From Bradyrhizobium valentinum (GTDB lineage Bacteria > Pseudomonadota > Alphaproteobacteria > Rhizobiales > Xanthobacteraceae), in the NCBI RefSeq assembly GCF_001440405.1, contig NZ_LLXX01000208.1, positions 336 to 45,832 on the forward strand: 45,497 bases of DNA, read 5' to 3'. The notes below the pieces were generated by a model that saw only the letters and a list, made by a program, of their open reading frames with translations, was not told the DNA's origin and searched no databases. This document shows, in pieces, positions 28,738-36,410 of the stretch. A program made the translations under genes and the position numbers. Position 1 is the first letter of the stretch. Each line of letters begins with the position of its first letter.

Positions 28738-29817
28738 ATGCTACCCGAAGCCAAACTCGATATCCTGCTCGCCCACCACGCCTCGTTGGAGGCCGAGCTG
28801 CTGGGCCAGGTGAATTCCGAGAAGTACGTTCAGATCACGCGCGAGCTCGCCGAGCTCAATCCGCTGATCGACGCCGTAAAGGCCTATCGCGTGGCACGGG
28901 CGGAGATTTCGGGCGCCGAATCGCTGCTGGCTGACGCCGCCACCGACCCCGAGATGCGCAGCATGGCCGAAGCCGAGCTCGAAACGCTGCAGGCGCGCGT
29001 CGCCGAACTGGAGCAGAAGATTCGCGTGGCGCTGCTGCCCAAGGACGCCATGGACGACCGCAACGTGATGCTGGAAATCCGTGCCGGCACCGGCGGCGAC
29101 GAGGCCTCGCTGTTCGCCGGCGACCTGTTCCGGATGTATGAGCGGTTTGCCAGCCTGCAGGGCTGGAAGGTCGAGGTGATCTCGGCCTCCGAAGGCACCA
29201 TGGGCGGCTTCAAGGAAATCATCGCCGAGGTGCAGGGCCGCGGTGCATTCGCCAAGCTGAAATTCGAATCCGGCGTGCACCGCGTGCAGCGCGTGCCCGA
29301 CACCGAAACGCAGGGCCGCATTCACACCTCCGCAGCAACGGTGGCAGTGCTGCCCGAAGTTGAGGATGTCGATGTCGACATCAAAAACGATGACTTGAGG
29401 ATCGAGACCATGCGCGCGCAAGGGGCCGGCGGTCAGCACGTCAACAAGACCGAATCGGCGATCCGCATCACCCATATTCCGACCGGCATCGTCGTCATGA
29501 TGCAGGACAGCCGCTCGCAGCACAAGAATCGGGCTTCTGCGATGAACATCCTGCGCTCGCGCATCTACGACGCCGAGCGCCAGCGCGTCGATGCCGCGCG
29601 CTCCGCCGAGCGCAAGGAGAAGGTCGGCTCCGGAGATCGTTCCGAGCGCATCCGCACCTATAATTTCCCGCAAGGCCGCGTCACCGACCACCGCATCAAC
29701 CTGACGCTCTACAAGCTGCCGCAGGTGATTGCGGGCGAAGCGCTGGGCGAACTGATCGAAGCGCTGACCACCGAGCATCAGGCCGCGCAGCTTGCCGCGC
29801 AAGGCGCGGCGGCGTGA
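28738..29817 (+). CDS. prfA: Peptide chain release factor 1
   Basis: Recognises UAA and UAG in the ribosomal A site and releases the peptide. 359 residues, standard length. The catalytic GGQ is in AQGAGGQHVNKTESAIRITH near residue 235. The tripeptide anticodon region is not separately resolved here, but the order of domains is complete, with HRVQRVPDTETQGRIHTSAA before the GGQ. prmC, whose product methylates the GGQ glutamine, lies next, with a repeat element in between. Confidence 0.98.
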   Translation: MLPEAKLDILLAHHASLEAELLGQVNSEKYVQITRELAELNPLIDAVKAYRVARAEISGAESLLADAATDPEMRSMAEAELETLQARVAELEQKIRVALLPKDAMDDRNVMLEIRAGTGGDEASLFAGDLFRMYERFASLQGWKVEVISASEGTMGGFKEIIAEVQGRGAFAKLKFESGVHRVQRVPDTETQGRIHTSAATVAVLPEVEDVDVDIKNDDLRIETMRAQGAGGQHVNKTESAIRITHIPTGIVVMMQDSRSQHKNRASAMNILRSRIYDAERQRVDAARSAERKEKVGSGDRSERIRTYNFPQGRVTDHRINLTLYKLPQVIAGEALGELIEALTTEHQAAQLAAQGAAA

Positions 29818-29830
29818 GCACCATCCGCGT

Positions 29831-29990
29831 GTCGTCCCCGCGAACGCGGGGACCCATCAACAGTTTCGATGTCGTCCCTGCGAAAGCAGGGACCCATAAC
29901 CCCAGGCGTTCGCTGCTACCAGAGATATCAACCCACGTCGCCTTAATTGAAGGGCCGCGGCGTATGGGTCCCTGCTTTCGCAGGGACGAC
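29831..29990. repeat. Palindromic intergenic repeat, family B copy 2 (compound)
   Basis: A half unit (29831-29857, GTCGTCCCCGCGAACGCGGG then GACCCAT) is followed by a complete unit at 29871-29990. It separates prfA from prmC, two genes that often lie close together, and ends 29 bases before the prmC start codon. The hairpins could affect prmC expression. Confidence 0.85.
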
Positions 29991-30019
29991 GTGTGGAGGG
30001 ATTTGGGCGAGGACTCCAC

Positions 30020-30904
30020 GTGACCGGCGCCTTCACCAACCAAACCGTCGAAGCGGCACGGCGCGCGCTCACCGCGAGACTCAAAACCGCCGCCATCGAT
30101 TCCGCCGAGCTCGACGCGCGGATTCTGATAGGCCATGCACTGGGCCTCGACCTGACCGGCTTGATCGCGGCCGCGCAACGCCGACTAACGCCGGACGAAT
30201 CGACGCGTCTCGAAGAATTCGTCCGGCGCCGTCTCGCGGGTGAGCCGGTCGCACGCATTCTCGGCGAGAGGGAGTTTTGGGGCCTGCCGCTGCAGCTTTC
30301 GTCCGCGACGCTGGTGCCGCGGCCCGATACCGAAACGGTGGTCGAACTGGCGCTGGAGCTGTTGCGCGCGGGCGGCGATCTCAATCGCCCCCTGCGCATC
30401 GCCGATCTCGGCACCGGCTCCGGCGCAATTTTTCTCGCGCTGTTGTCCGAGTTGCCGGCAGCAAAGGGATTCGGAACCGACATCTCCGAAGCCGCACTGC
30501 GAATCGCGGCGGCCAATGCGGCCCGCGCCGGGTTGTCGGAGCGCGCGGCCTTCATCGCCTGCAATTATGCGTGCGGACTGTCCGGTCCGTTTGATCTGAT
30601 CGTCTCGAATCCGCCCTATATCCGCTCGGCCGATATCGGCGGTCTGGCGGCGGAGGTGAGGGATCATGATCCGCGCGCCGCACTCGATGGCGGCGCAGAC
30701 GGGCTGGATGCCTACCGCACGCTGATCCCGCAGGCGGCCGGCCTTCTGGCGCCGGGCGCCGCCCTGATCGTGGAGGCCGGTGAGGGTCAAAGCGGCCCAA
30801 TCCAGGCCCTGATGAAGGCCGCCGGGTTAAAGGCTGCGCCCGCCCCCAAAGCCGATCTGGCGGGCATTCCGAGGGCCGTCGCAGGTCACAAAATGGCCCG
30901 ATAA
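30020..30904 (+). CDS. prmC: Peptide chain release factor N5-glutamine methyltransferase PrmC
   Basis: Methylates the glutamine of the GGQ motif in release factors. 294 residues from the GTG at 30020, chosen because GAGGA lies six bases upstream; the earlier start at 29993 would begin right beside the repeat. A helical N-terminal domain (AELDARILIGHALGLDLTGL) is followed by the SAM motif RIADLGTGSGAIFLALLSEL near residue 125 and the catalytic NPPY in LIVSNPPYIRS near residue 195, which binds the glutamine amide. It pairs functionally with prfA upstream. Confidence 0.96.
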   Translation: MTGAFTNQTVEAARRALTARLKTAAIDSAELDARILIGHALGLDLTGLIAAAQRRLTPDESTRLEEFVRRRLAGEPVARILGEREFWGLPLQLSSATLVPRPDTETVVELALELLRAGGDLNRPLRIADLGTGSGAIFLALLSELPAAKGFGTDISEAALRIAAANAARAGLSERAAFIACNYACGLSGPFDLIVSNPPYIRSADIGGLAAEVRDHDPRAALDGGADGLDAYRTLIPQAAGLLAPGAALIVEAGEGQSGPIQALMKAAGLKAAPAPKADLAGIPRAVAGHKMAR

Positions 30905-31391
30905 AGTCCTTTTCGAACGCAAAAAAACCCCTTGGAATATTCCCCGGGAGCGACTACGTTCCGCCCACAACATCGGTCCAGGGTTGCTGGCCCCGTAAGG
31001 TTACGCGGGTGAGGCCAGAGTTCTCGAATGAGAGCCCGCCGGGTGAAAGGTTCCAAAACGCAGGTCGAATCGAGCGCAATAGCTGGAGCTGTGCTGCTCT
31101 CGACCGCAAAGCGAACGAAAGCCTGATATTGCGGTTGAAGACTTACGCAACAGCCGGTCACGCGAAGCCGTCACGCAAGACGATTAGGCTGGTTTTGGCA
31201 GGCTGAATGATTTGGTCCGGCGCGCGTATGAACGCCGCCGGGTGGGGAACGCGTCTTTGCTGAACGCGATGGTTGGCGACATCGACGACATGAAACTGAA
31301 CGGCACCGTGATTCGGTGCGCCAGAGCGCGCCGGGTCGGATCAGGTTACAACGGCAACTGCATAACTTCAGGGCTGGAATAAAGGCGAGAC
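30905..31391. other. 487-base leader region before the DUF4167 gene
   Basis: No gene supported. A strong hairpin lies at 30987-31018: CTGGCC pairs with GGCCAG and the inner CCGTAA pairs with TTACGCGG with one bulge. A small TCTC/GAGA hairpin follows at 31022-31033. The region is long and GC-rich with several further short dyads, and it may contain a promoter, an untranslated leader or a small RNA. No known riboswitch family was recognised. Confidence 0.4.
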
Positions 31392-32141
31392 ATGAGAAAC
31401 GGTCAAAACAACAAGCGGATGCGTAACCGGAATAACAACAATAACAACAATAATAACCGGCGTGGTCAAAACCCGATGACCCGGGTGTTCGAATCGAACG
31501 GGCCCGATATCAAAATCCGCGGCACGGCCTCGCACGTCGCCGAAAAATACGTTCAATTGGCGCGCGACGCGCGCTCTTCCGGCGACCCGGTCGCGGCGGA
31601 GAATTACTACCAGCATGCCGAACACTATTTCCGCCTGATCGCCGCCGCACAGGAGCAGTTCCGCCAGAACCAGCCGCAGCCGCGCCTCGACGCCGAGACG
31701 CCGCCGACGGAAGACGGTGACGACGATGGCGAGAGCTTCTCGCATTTCGGCCAGGAGCCGGGCTTCGTCCCCCAGCAGCCGCAGCCCTACGTCCGCGACA
31801 ACAATCCGCGTGAACAGCGCGGCGATGGCCAGCCCTACCAACGCGACCAGCAGCCGCGCGAACATCGCGAGCGGGACCGTGAACGCGAGCACCGTCCGCA
31901 GCCGCAATATCAGCCGCAACCCCAGCCGCAGCCGGTGATTGCCGATACCGGCGGCGTCGATCGCCTGCCCTCCTTCATCACCGGCCCGCAGCCGCAGGTG
32001 AATGGCACGCCCGGTGGGTATGAAGAGGGCCGTGGCGGCGAGCGTTTCCCACGCCGGCGCCGCCGGCCGCATGGCCCGCGTCCCGACAGCATCGCCGCGC
32101 CAGCCGCCCCGAGCGAAGATTTCAATCCGGGGAATGAGTAG
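31392..32141 (+). CDS. DUF4167 domain-containing protein
   Basis: 249 residues. The conserved N-terminal domain (about residues 25-95) contains RVFESNGPDIKIRGTASHVA, EKYVQLARDARSSGDPVAAE and NYYQHAEHYFRLI, typical of the DUF4167 family found next to prmC in alphaproteobacteria. A run of nine Asn codons (31431-31457) lies in the basic N-terminus. The rest is Gln/Pro/Arg-rich, probably disordered, and ends in a basic RRRRPHGPRPD region. The composition suggests RNA or nucleic-acid binding, but the function is unknown. Confidence 0.93.
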   Translation: MRNGQNNKRMRNRNNNNNNNNNRRGQNPMTRVFESNGPDIKIRGTASHVAEKYVQLARDARSSGDPVAAENYYQHAEHYFRLIAAAQEQFRQNQPQPRLDAETPPTEDGDDDGESFSHFGQEPGFVPQQPQPYVRDNNPREQRGDGQPYQRDQQPREHRERDREREHRPQPQYQPQPQPQPVIADTGGVDRLPSFITGPQPQVNGTPGGYEEGRGGERFPRRRRRPHGPRPDSIAAPAAPSEDFNPGNE

Positions 32142-32164
32142 GTAGCGGTAACTCTCGCCATCTC

Positions 32165-32282
32165 GTCGTCCCCGCGAACGCGGGGACCCATACGCCGCGG
32201 CCGTCATTTGAGGCGCGCGGGTCGACGATCTCTTAAACAAATACCGCCGGTGGTTATGGGTCCCTGCTTTCGCAGGGACGAC
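32165..32282. repeat. Palindromic intergenic repeat, family B copy 3
   Basis: Left arm GTCGTCCCCGCGAACGCGGG, right arm TATGGGTCCCTGCTTTCGCA then GGGACGAC. It fills the gap between the convergent DUF4167 and methyltransferase genes, ending just before the methyltransferase stop, so it may serve as a two-way transcript end. Confidence 0.85.
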
Positions 32283-32287
32283 TGAGA

Positions 32288-33034
32288 CTACGCCTTATCC
32301 CTTGTCGCCGTCGACGACGGCACCAGCGCCGGCTCCAGCGAGGGAATCAGCCGCGCGCGTTCGCGGCCCACGGGAATCGCACGATAGACCTGCTTGGTCG
32401 CTTCCACGACATGGACGCCTGCGAACGGCAGCGACAGCGCGGCGCCGACACGCTCCCATGCCATGGCCGAGCGCAAAAACCAGCTATTGCCGACCGGCGG
32501 CAGGAACAGCGCTTCGCCCCACGCCGCCGGCGTGAACCAGGTTTGCCGCAGCAACTGCGTGATCTGCGCCCGCGAATAGGGCCGGCCGTGACCGAACGGC
32601 GTATTGTCGGTGCGCGTCCACACGCCACGCCTGTTCGGGATCACCGCGATCAGGCGGCCAGACGGCGCCAGCACGCGCCACACCTCGCGCAGCAAGCGCT
32701 CCGGATCGTCGGACATTTCCAGCGCGTGGACCAGCAGGATCCGATCCACCGCGGCGTCCGGCAGCGGCATCGAAAATTCATCGATCAGGGAAGCCAGCGC
32801 AGGCCGCCCCGTCGGCCATTTCAAGACGCCCTGCGCCGCCGGCATGAAGGCGATGCAGCGCTCGGAATCCTCGCGAAACAGGCCGAGATAGGGCGTCGGA
32901 TAGCCGAGCCCAAGCACACGCTGCCCTGCCGCATCAGGCCAGCGCGCCCGGATGCCGCGGTTGATCAACTGTCGCGCGACGACGCCGAGGCGCTGCGAAT
33001 AGAAGTCGCGGAGATCGATGACGTCGATGGTCAT
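32288..33034 (-). CDS. Class I SAM-dependent methyltransferase
   Basis: 248 residues, methyltransferase type 11. GQRVLGLGYPTPYLGLF near residue 40 is a variant SAM loop, ILLVHALEMSDDPERLLREV near 105 is the post-motif helix, and VLAPSGRLIAVIPNRRGVWT follows. The C-terminal half has a Trp/Arg-rich region. The substrate is unknown; divergence from gloB is a conserved arrangement in related genomes. The 120-base gap between them should carry both promoters. Confidence 0.88.
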   Translation of the reverse strand: MTIDVIDLRDFYSQRLGVVARQLINRGIRARWPDAAGQRVLGLGYPTPYLGLFREDSERCIAFMPAAQGVLKWPTGRPALASLIDEFSMPLPDAAVDRILLVHALEMSDDPERLLREVWRVLAPSGRLIAVIPNRRGVWTRTDNTPFGHGRPYSRAQITQLLRQTWFTPAAWGEALFLPPVGNSWFLRSAMAWERVGAALSLPFAGVHVVEATKQVYRAIPVGRERARLIPSLEPALVPSSTATRDKA

Positions 33035-33154
33035 GAGCGCAATCTACCACACCGTGTTTCGTTACGGCGCGCCGAAAATGGCATTGCCGCGCCAGCGTTA
33101 ACGCCATATTTCTGGGGAATTAATGGGGCTGAAAGCCTTACTCACGGAGCAATC

Positions 33155-33922
33155 ATGGCCGCAGAAATTCGCACTTTCACCTGCCTCAGCGACAATTTCG
33201 GCTATTTGATCCACGATCCCGCGACCAAGGCAACCGCATCGATCGACGCGCCGGAAGCCGCCCCGATCATCAAGGCGCTGGAGCGCGAAGGCTGGACGCT
33301 GACGGATATTCTCGTCACCCACCACCATCACGACCATGTCGGCGGCGTCGCCGAACTGAAGCAGAAATATAATTGCCGGGTTGTCGCCCCCAACGACAAG
33401 TCCACCAAGATCGCCAATGTCGACCTGCGCGCGGCCCATGGCGATGTGATCAAGGTGGGTAGCCTGTTGGCGCGTGTGCTGGAAACGCCCGGCCATACGC
33501 TCGATCATATCTCCTACGTGTTCGATACCGAAAAGGCGGTATTTGCCGCCGACACGTTGTTCTCGATCGGCTGCGGCCGGGTATTCGAGGGCACCTATCC
33601 GATGATGTGGGATTCGCTGTTGAAGCTGCGCGCGCTGCCCGACGATTTCAAACTCTATTGCGGCCATGAATATACCGCCTCCAACGTCAAATTCGCACTC
33701 ACCGTCGACGGCGACAACCCCGCACTCAAGGCGCGCGCCGAGGAAGTGACGCGGCTTTGTGCGGAGAACAAGCCGACGATCCCCGTGCTCTTGGGAGACG
33801 AGAAAAAATCCAACGTCTTCCTGCGCGCCGACGAGCCGTCGGTGGCAGCCAAGCTGCACATGAAAGGCGCGAGCGCAGCCGAAGTGTTCGGCGAACTCCG
33901 CGAACGCAAGAACAAGTCCTGA
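33155..33922 (+). CDS. gloB: Hydroxyacylglutathione hydrolase (glyoxalase II)
   Basis: Splits S-lactoylglutathione to lactate and glutathione in methylglyoxal detoxification. 255 residues from ATG 33155, with CGGAG seven or so bases upstream. The metal-binding THHHHDHVGG near residue 57 is the metallo-beta-lactamase THxHxDH motif. GHTLDHISYV and FAADTLFSIGCGRVFEGT carry the further ligands, and YCGHEYTASNVKFAL is the glutathione-site motif of glyoxalase II. It overlaps the cupin gene (TGATG), so the two are coupled. Confidence 0.97.
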   Translation: MAAEIRTFTCLSDNFGYLIHDPATKATASIDAPEAAPIIKALEREGWTLTDILVTHHHHDHVGGVAELKQKYNCRVVAPNDKSTKIANVDLRAAHGDVIKVGSLLARVLETPGHTLDHISYVFDTEKAVFAADTLFSIGCGRVFEGTYPMMWDSLLKLRALPDDFKLYCGHEYTASNVKFALTVDGDNPALKARAEEVTRLCAENKPTIPVLLGDEKKSNVFLRADEPSVAAKLHMKGASAAEVFGELRERKNKS

Positions 33923-34356
33923 TGGCGCTCTCGAAAGAAGCCGCCGAGATCATCGCGCGGCTCGACCTGAAGCCGCATCCCGAAGGCGGCCATTATCGCG
34001 AGACGTTCCGCGACGAAAGCGTGGATGCCGATGGGCGTTCACGATCGACCGCAATCTATTTCCTGCTGGCGCGCGGCGAGCGCTCGCATTGGCATCGCAT
34101 CGATGCGGTGGAGACCTGGCATTATTATGCGGGCGCCGCGCTGACGCTGCAGATCGCCGACGGCAAAGGCCGACGTAGCGTGAAGCTCGGCGCGGATCTC
34201 GCCGCTGGCGAAGAGCCGCAGGCGATCGTTCCACCGCAGGCCTGGCAGGCCGCGCAGAGCACCGGCGACTGGACGCTGGTCGGCTGCACCGTTGCGCCGG
34301 GATTCGAATTTGCGAAATTCGAGATGGCGCCGAAGGGATGGGAGCCCTCTTCGTAG
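33922..34356 (+). CDS. Cupin domain protein (DUF985/Cupin_5)
   Basis: 144 residues from ATG 33922, which overlaps the gloB stop. EGGHYRETFRDES, STAIYFLLARGERSHWHRID and ETWHYYAGAALTLQI are the cupin_5 strands with probable metal-binding His and Glu; VPPQAWQAAQSTGDWTLVGC and TVAPGFEFAKFEM complete the barrel. The activity of this family is unclear. Its TAG stop lies within the left arm of a palindromic repeat (34353-34436), so the last residues border that element. Confidence 0.9.
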   Translation: MALSKEAAEIIARLDLKPHPEGGHYRETFRDESVDADGRSRSTAIYFLLARGERSHWHRIDAVETWHYYAGAALTLQIADGKGRRSVKLGADLAAGEEPQAIVPPQAWQAAQSTGDWTLVGCTVAPGFEFAKFEMAPKGWEPSS

Positions 34357-34436
34357 GATGGGTGGAGCGAAGCGATACCCATCAATTGCATCGGTGCGGT
34401 GAGATGATGGGTATCGCTTCGCTCCACCCATCCTAC
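34353..34436. repeat. Perfect 32-base inverted repeat, family E
   Basis: Arms at 34353-34384 and 34405-34436 are exact complements, beginning GTAGGATGGGTGGAGCGAAG, around a 20-base loop. The GTAG at each end supplies the TAG stop of the cupin gene (34354-34356) and of the opposed EamA gene (34433-34435). It should form a strong two-way terminator-like structure. Confidence 0.9.
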
Positions 34437-35305
34437 AGTCTTTTTCTCAACACCATATCCTTTGCCGCGATCAGGCCGCCGCCGGCGATCAGGATCGCCG
34501 CGACGGCGATCGTGGCGGTGGCTTGCGCAAAGCCGGCCAGGATCAAGAACAATGTTGACAGCAATGGCGTCGCGTAGGAAGCCGCACCCAACACGCGGAT
34601 GTCACCGCGTTTCATGCCGATATCCCAGACAAAGAACGCGGCACCGACAGGACCGACGCCGAGCGCAATGATCGCCAGCCATTGCCCGACCGTCTCCGGC
34701 CAGACCGTGGTCTCGACCATGCCGTGAACGAGCGCGGCCAGCAGCGCGGTCGCAAGACAGAAGCCTGCCACCGCATCGGTCGGCACCGCCTTGAGCTTGC
34801 GTGACATCACCGAATAGGCCGCCCACACAAAGGCGGCAACGAAAGCTGCGGCCAGCCCTGGTATCTGACCCGGTGCGAAGGCGCCGGTATTACCGACGAA
34901 CAGCAGCACCGTGCCGACAAGCCCGAGCAAGGCACCGACGATGTGATGCGGCGCCAGCCGTTCGCCCGGCAGCAGCGACGAGAACAGCACGATCAGCAGC
35001 GGCCAGAGATAATTCAAAAGGCCGGCTTCGGCCGGCGGCGCGTAGCGCAGCGCGAGGAAATACAGCGCGTGATAGCCGAACAATCCCCCGACGCCGACGA
35101 CCCAGGCGACCGGCGGCTGCTTCAAGGCGCCAAAAGCAGACGGCCTGAACAGGAAACTTGCGAAGGCGACCAAAGCGCCGATCGCAAACGTCATGGCGGC
35201 GAGCTGAAACGCCGGAATTTTTCCGGTCGCAACGGTCAACACCGACAGCAGCGACCACATCAGGATCGCGGTCAGTCCGATCAGCGTAGCGGTGCGGATA
35301 GCCAT
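34433..35305 (-). CDS. EamA family (DMT superfamily) transporter
   Basis: 290 residues from ATG 35305; the frame extends upstream only through repeat family A sequence. About ten helices in two EamA repeats, with LTAILMWSLLSVLTVATG in the first helix, APPAEAGLLNYLWPLLIVLF near residue 90 and a second domain from about residue 145. The Leu/Trp-rich pattern resembles YedA/RhaT-type exporters. The substrate is unknown. Convergent with the cupin gene. Confidence 0.88.
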   Translation of the reverse strand: MAIRTATLIGLTAILMWSLLSVLTVATGKIPAFQLAAMTFAIGALVAFASFLFRPSAFGALKQPPVAWVVGVGGLFGYHALYFLALRYAPPAEAGLLNYLWPLLIVLFSSLLPGERLAPHHIVGALLGLVGTVLLFVGNTGAFAPGQIPGLAAAFVAAFVWAAYSVMSRKLKAVPTDAVAGFCLATALLAALVHGMVETTVWPETVGQWLAIIALGVGPVGAAFFVWDIGMKRGDIRVLGAASYATPLLSTLFLILAGFAQATATIAVAAILIAGGGLIAAKDMVLRKRL

Positions 35306-35319
35306 AGGCAGAGTTCTCT

Positions 35320-35437
35320 CGTCATGGCCGGGCTTGTCCCGGCCATCCACGTCTTTTCTTGTCGCTGGTTGTAAAGACGTGGATGCCCGGGACATCTAGC
35401 GCGAAGACGCGCTTCGCGCTTCTGCCCGGGCATGACG
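35320..35437. repeat. Palindromic intergenic repeat, family A copy 2, with internal insertion
   Basis: Matches 14132-14220 at both ends (CGTCATGGCCGGGC and GCCCGGGCATGACG), but the right arm is interrupted by about 28 extra bases around 35393-35422 that form their own hairpin, GCGCGAAG/CTTCGCGC-like. It lies just upstream of the EamA start codon and after the phaB end. Confidence 0.8.
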
Positions 35438-35478
35438 ACTTTTTCACACAACGCCTCGTCGCAATGACGAGCGCGCCA

Positions 35479-36204
35479 TCACACCATGTACTGCCCGCCG
35501 TTGATCGTCATGGTCGAGCCGGTGATGCCGCTCGCCTCATCGGCGGCGAGGAACACCACGGCGCGGGCGATTTCCTCGGGCTCGCCGAGGCGGTTGACCG
35601 GGATCAACGGCAGAATGCTCTTCTCCAGCACCTCCTTCGGCACCGCCTGCACCATCTCGGTGTTGATGTAGCCGGGGCAGATCGCGTTCACGGTGACGCC
35701 GCCCTTGGCGTTCTCCAGCGCCAGCGCCTTGGTGAAGCCGATGTCGCCGGCCTTGGCCGCGGAATAGTTGACCTGGCCGAACTGGCCCTTCTGCCCGTTG
35801 ATCGAGGAGATGTTGATGATGCGGCCGAACTTGCGGGCGCGCATGCCCTCGATCACCGGGCGCGTCATGTTGAACAGCGAGCCGAGATTGGTATTGATAA
35901 CCGCGTTCCATTGATCGAGCGTCATCTTGTGGAAGGCGCCGTCCTTGGTGATGCCGGCATTGTTGACGAGCACGTCCACGGGTCCGAGATCGGCCTCGAC
36001 CTTCTTAGCGCCTTCGGCGCAGGCATCGAACGAAGAGACGTCCCATTTATAGACGGGGATGCCGGTTTCGGATTTGAATTTCTCGGCGGCGGCATCGTTG
36101 CCGGCGTAGCTCGCCGCGACCTTGTAGCCTGCAGCTTTCAGCGCCTTGCTGATCGCCGCGCCAATGCCCCTCGTACCCCCCGTAACCAATGCAACACGTG
36201 CCAT
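35479..36204 (-). CDS. phaB: Acetoacetyl-CoA reductase PhaB
   Basis: NADPH-dependent short-chain dehydrogenase that reduces acetoacetyl-CoA to (R)-3-hydroxybutyryl-CoA for polyhydroxybutyrate. 241 residues from ATG 36204, with GGAGG seven bases upstream. The nucleotide motif TGGTRGIGAAIS is near residue 10, NNAG in VLVNNAGITKDG near 87, and the Ser-Tyr-Lys triad is in INISSINGQKGQFGQVNYSA followed by AKAG near residues 135-157. CPGYINTEM is typical. The gene follows phaA on the minus strand across 206 bases that contain a terminator-like hairpin. Confidence 0.96.
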   Translation of the reverse strand: MARVALVTGGTRGIGAAISKALKAAGYKVAASYAGNDAAAEKFKSETGIPVYKWDVSSFDACAEGAKKVEADLGPVDVLVNNAGITKDGAFHKMTLDQWNAVINTNLGSLFNMTRPVIEGMRARKFGRIINISSINGQKGQFGQVNYSAAKAGDIGFTKALALENAKGGVTVNAICPGYINTEMVQAVPKEVLEKSILPLIPVNRLGEPEEIARAVVFLAADEASGITGSTMTINGGQYMV

Positions 36205-36305
36205 GTCGTAGTCCTCCTTGGTGGTCTTCTTTCTATGCCGGAATTGTCCCGGTCTTTTGACGAAGCGCAGCCTTTGGCTTGAAGCGTTGTTGAAAACGCT
36301 TGCGT

Positions 36306-36345
36306 AAGATGAAAATGCCCGGCGCGAGACCGGGCATTTCATCTT
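36306..36345 (-). terminator. Strong hairpin between phaA and phaB
   Basis: AAGATGAAAATGCCCGG pairs with CCGGGCATTTCATCTT with one bulged base and a loop of seven. Read on the minus strand it ends in ATTTTCATCTT, a T-rich run, so it can end or attenuate transcripts after phaA and before phaB. Confidence 0.6.
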
Positions 36346-36410
36346 TACCAATTCGAGCGTCGGTTACGAGATGATCTTTTCATCATTCAACCGCTCACTC
36401 TGCCTTTAGT

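Noticed and set aside
30886..31161. 91-codon minus-strand open frame in the prmC-DUF4167 gap
   Set aside because: It overlaps the prmC end, has no ribosome site and no similarity; the region looks like a structured leader.
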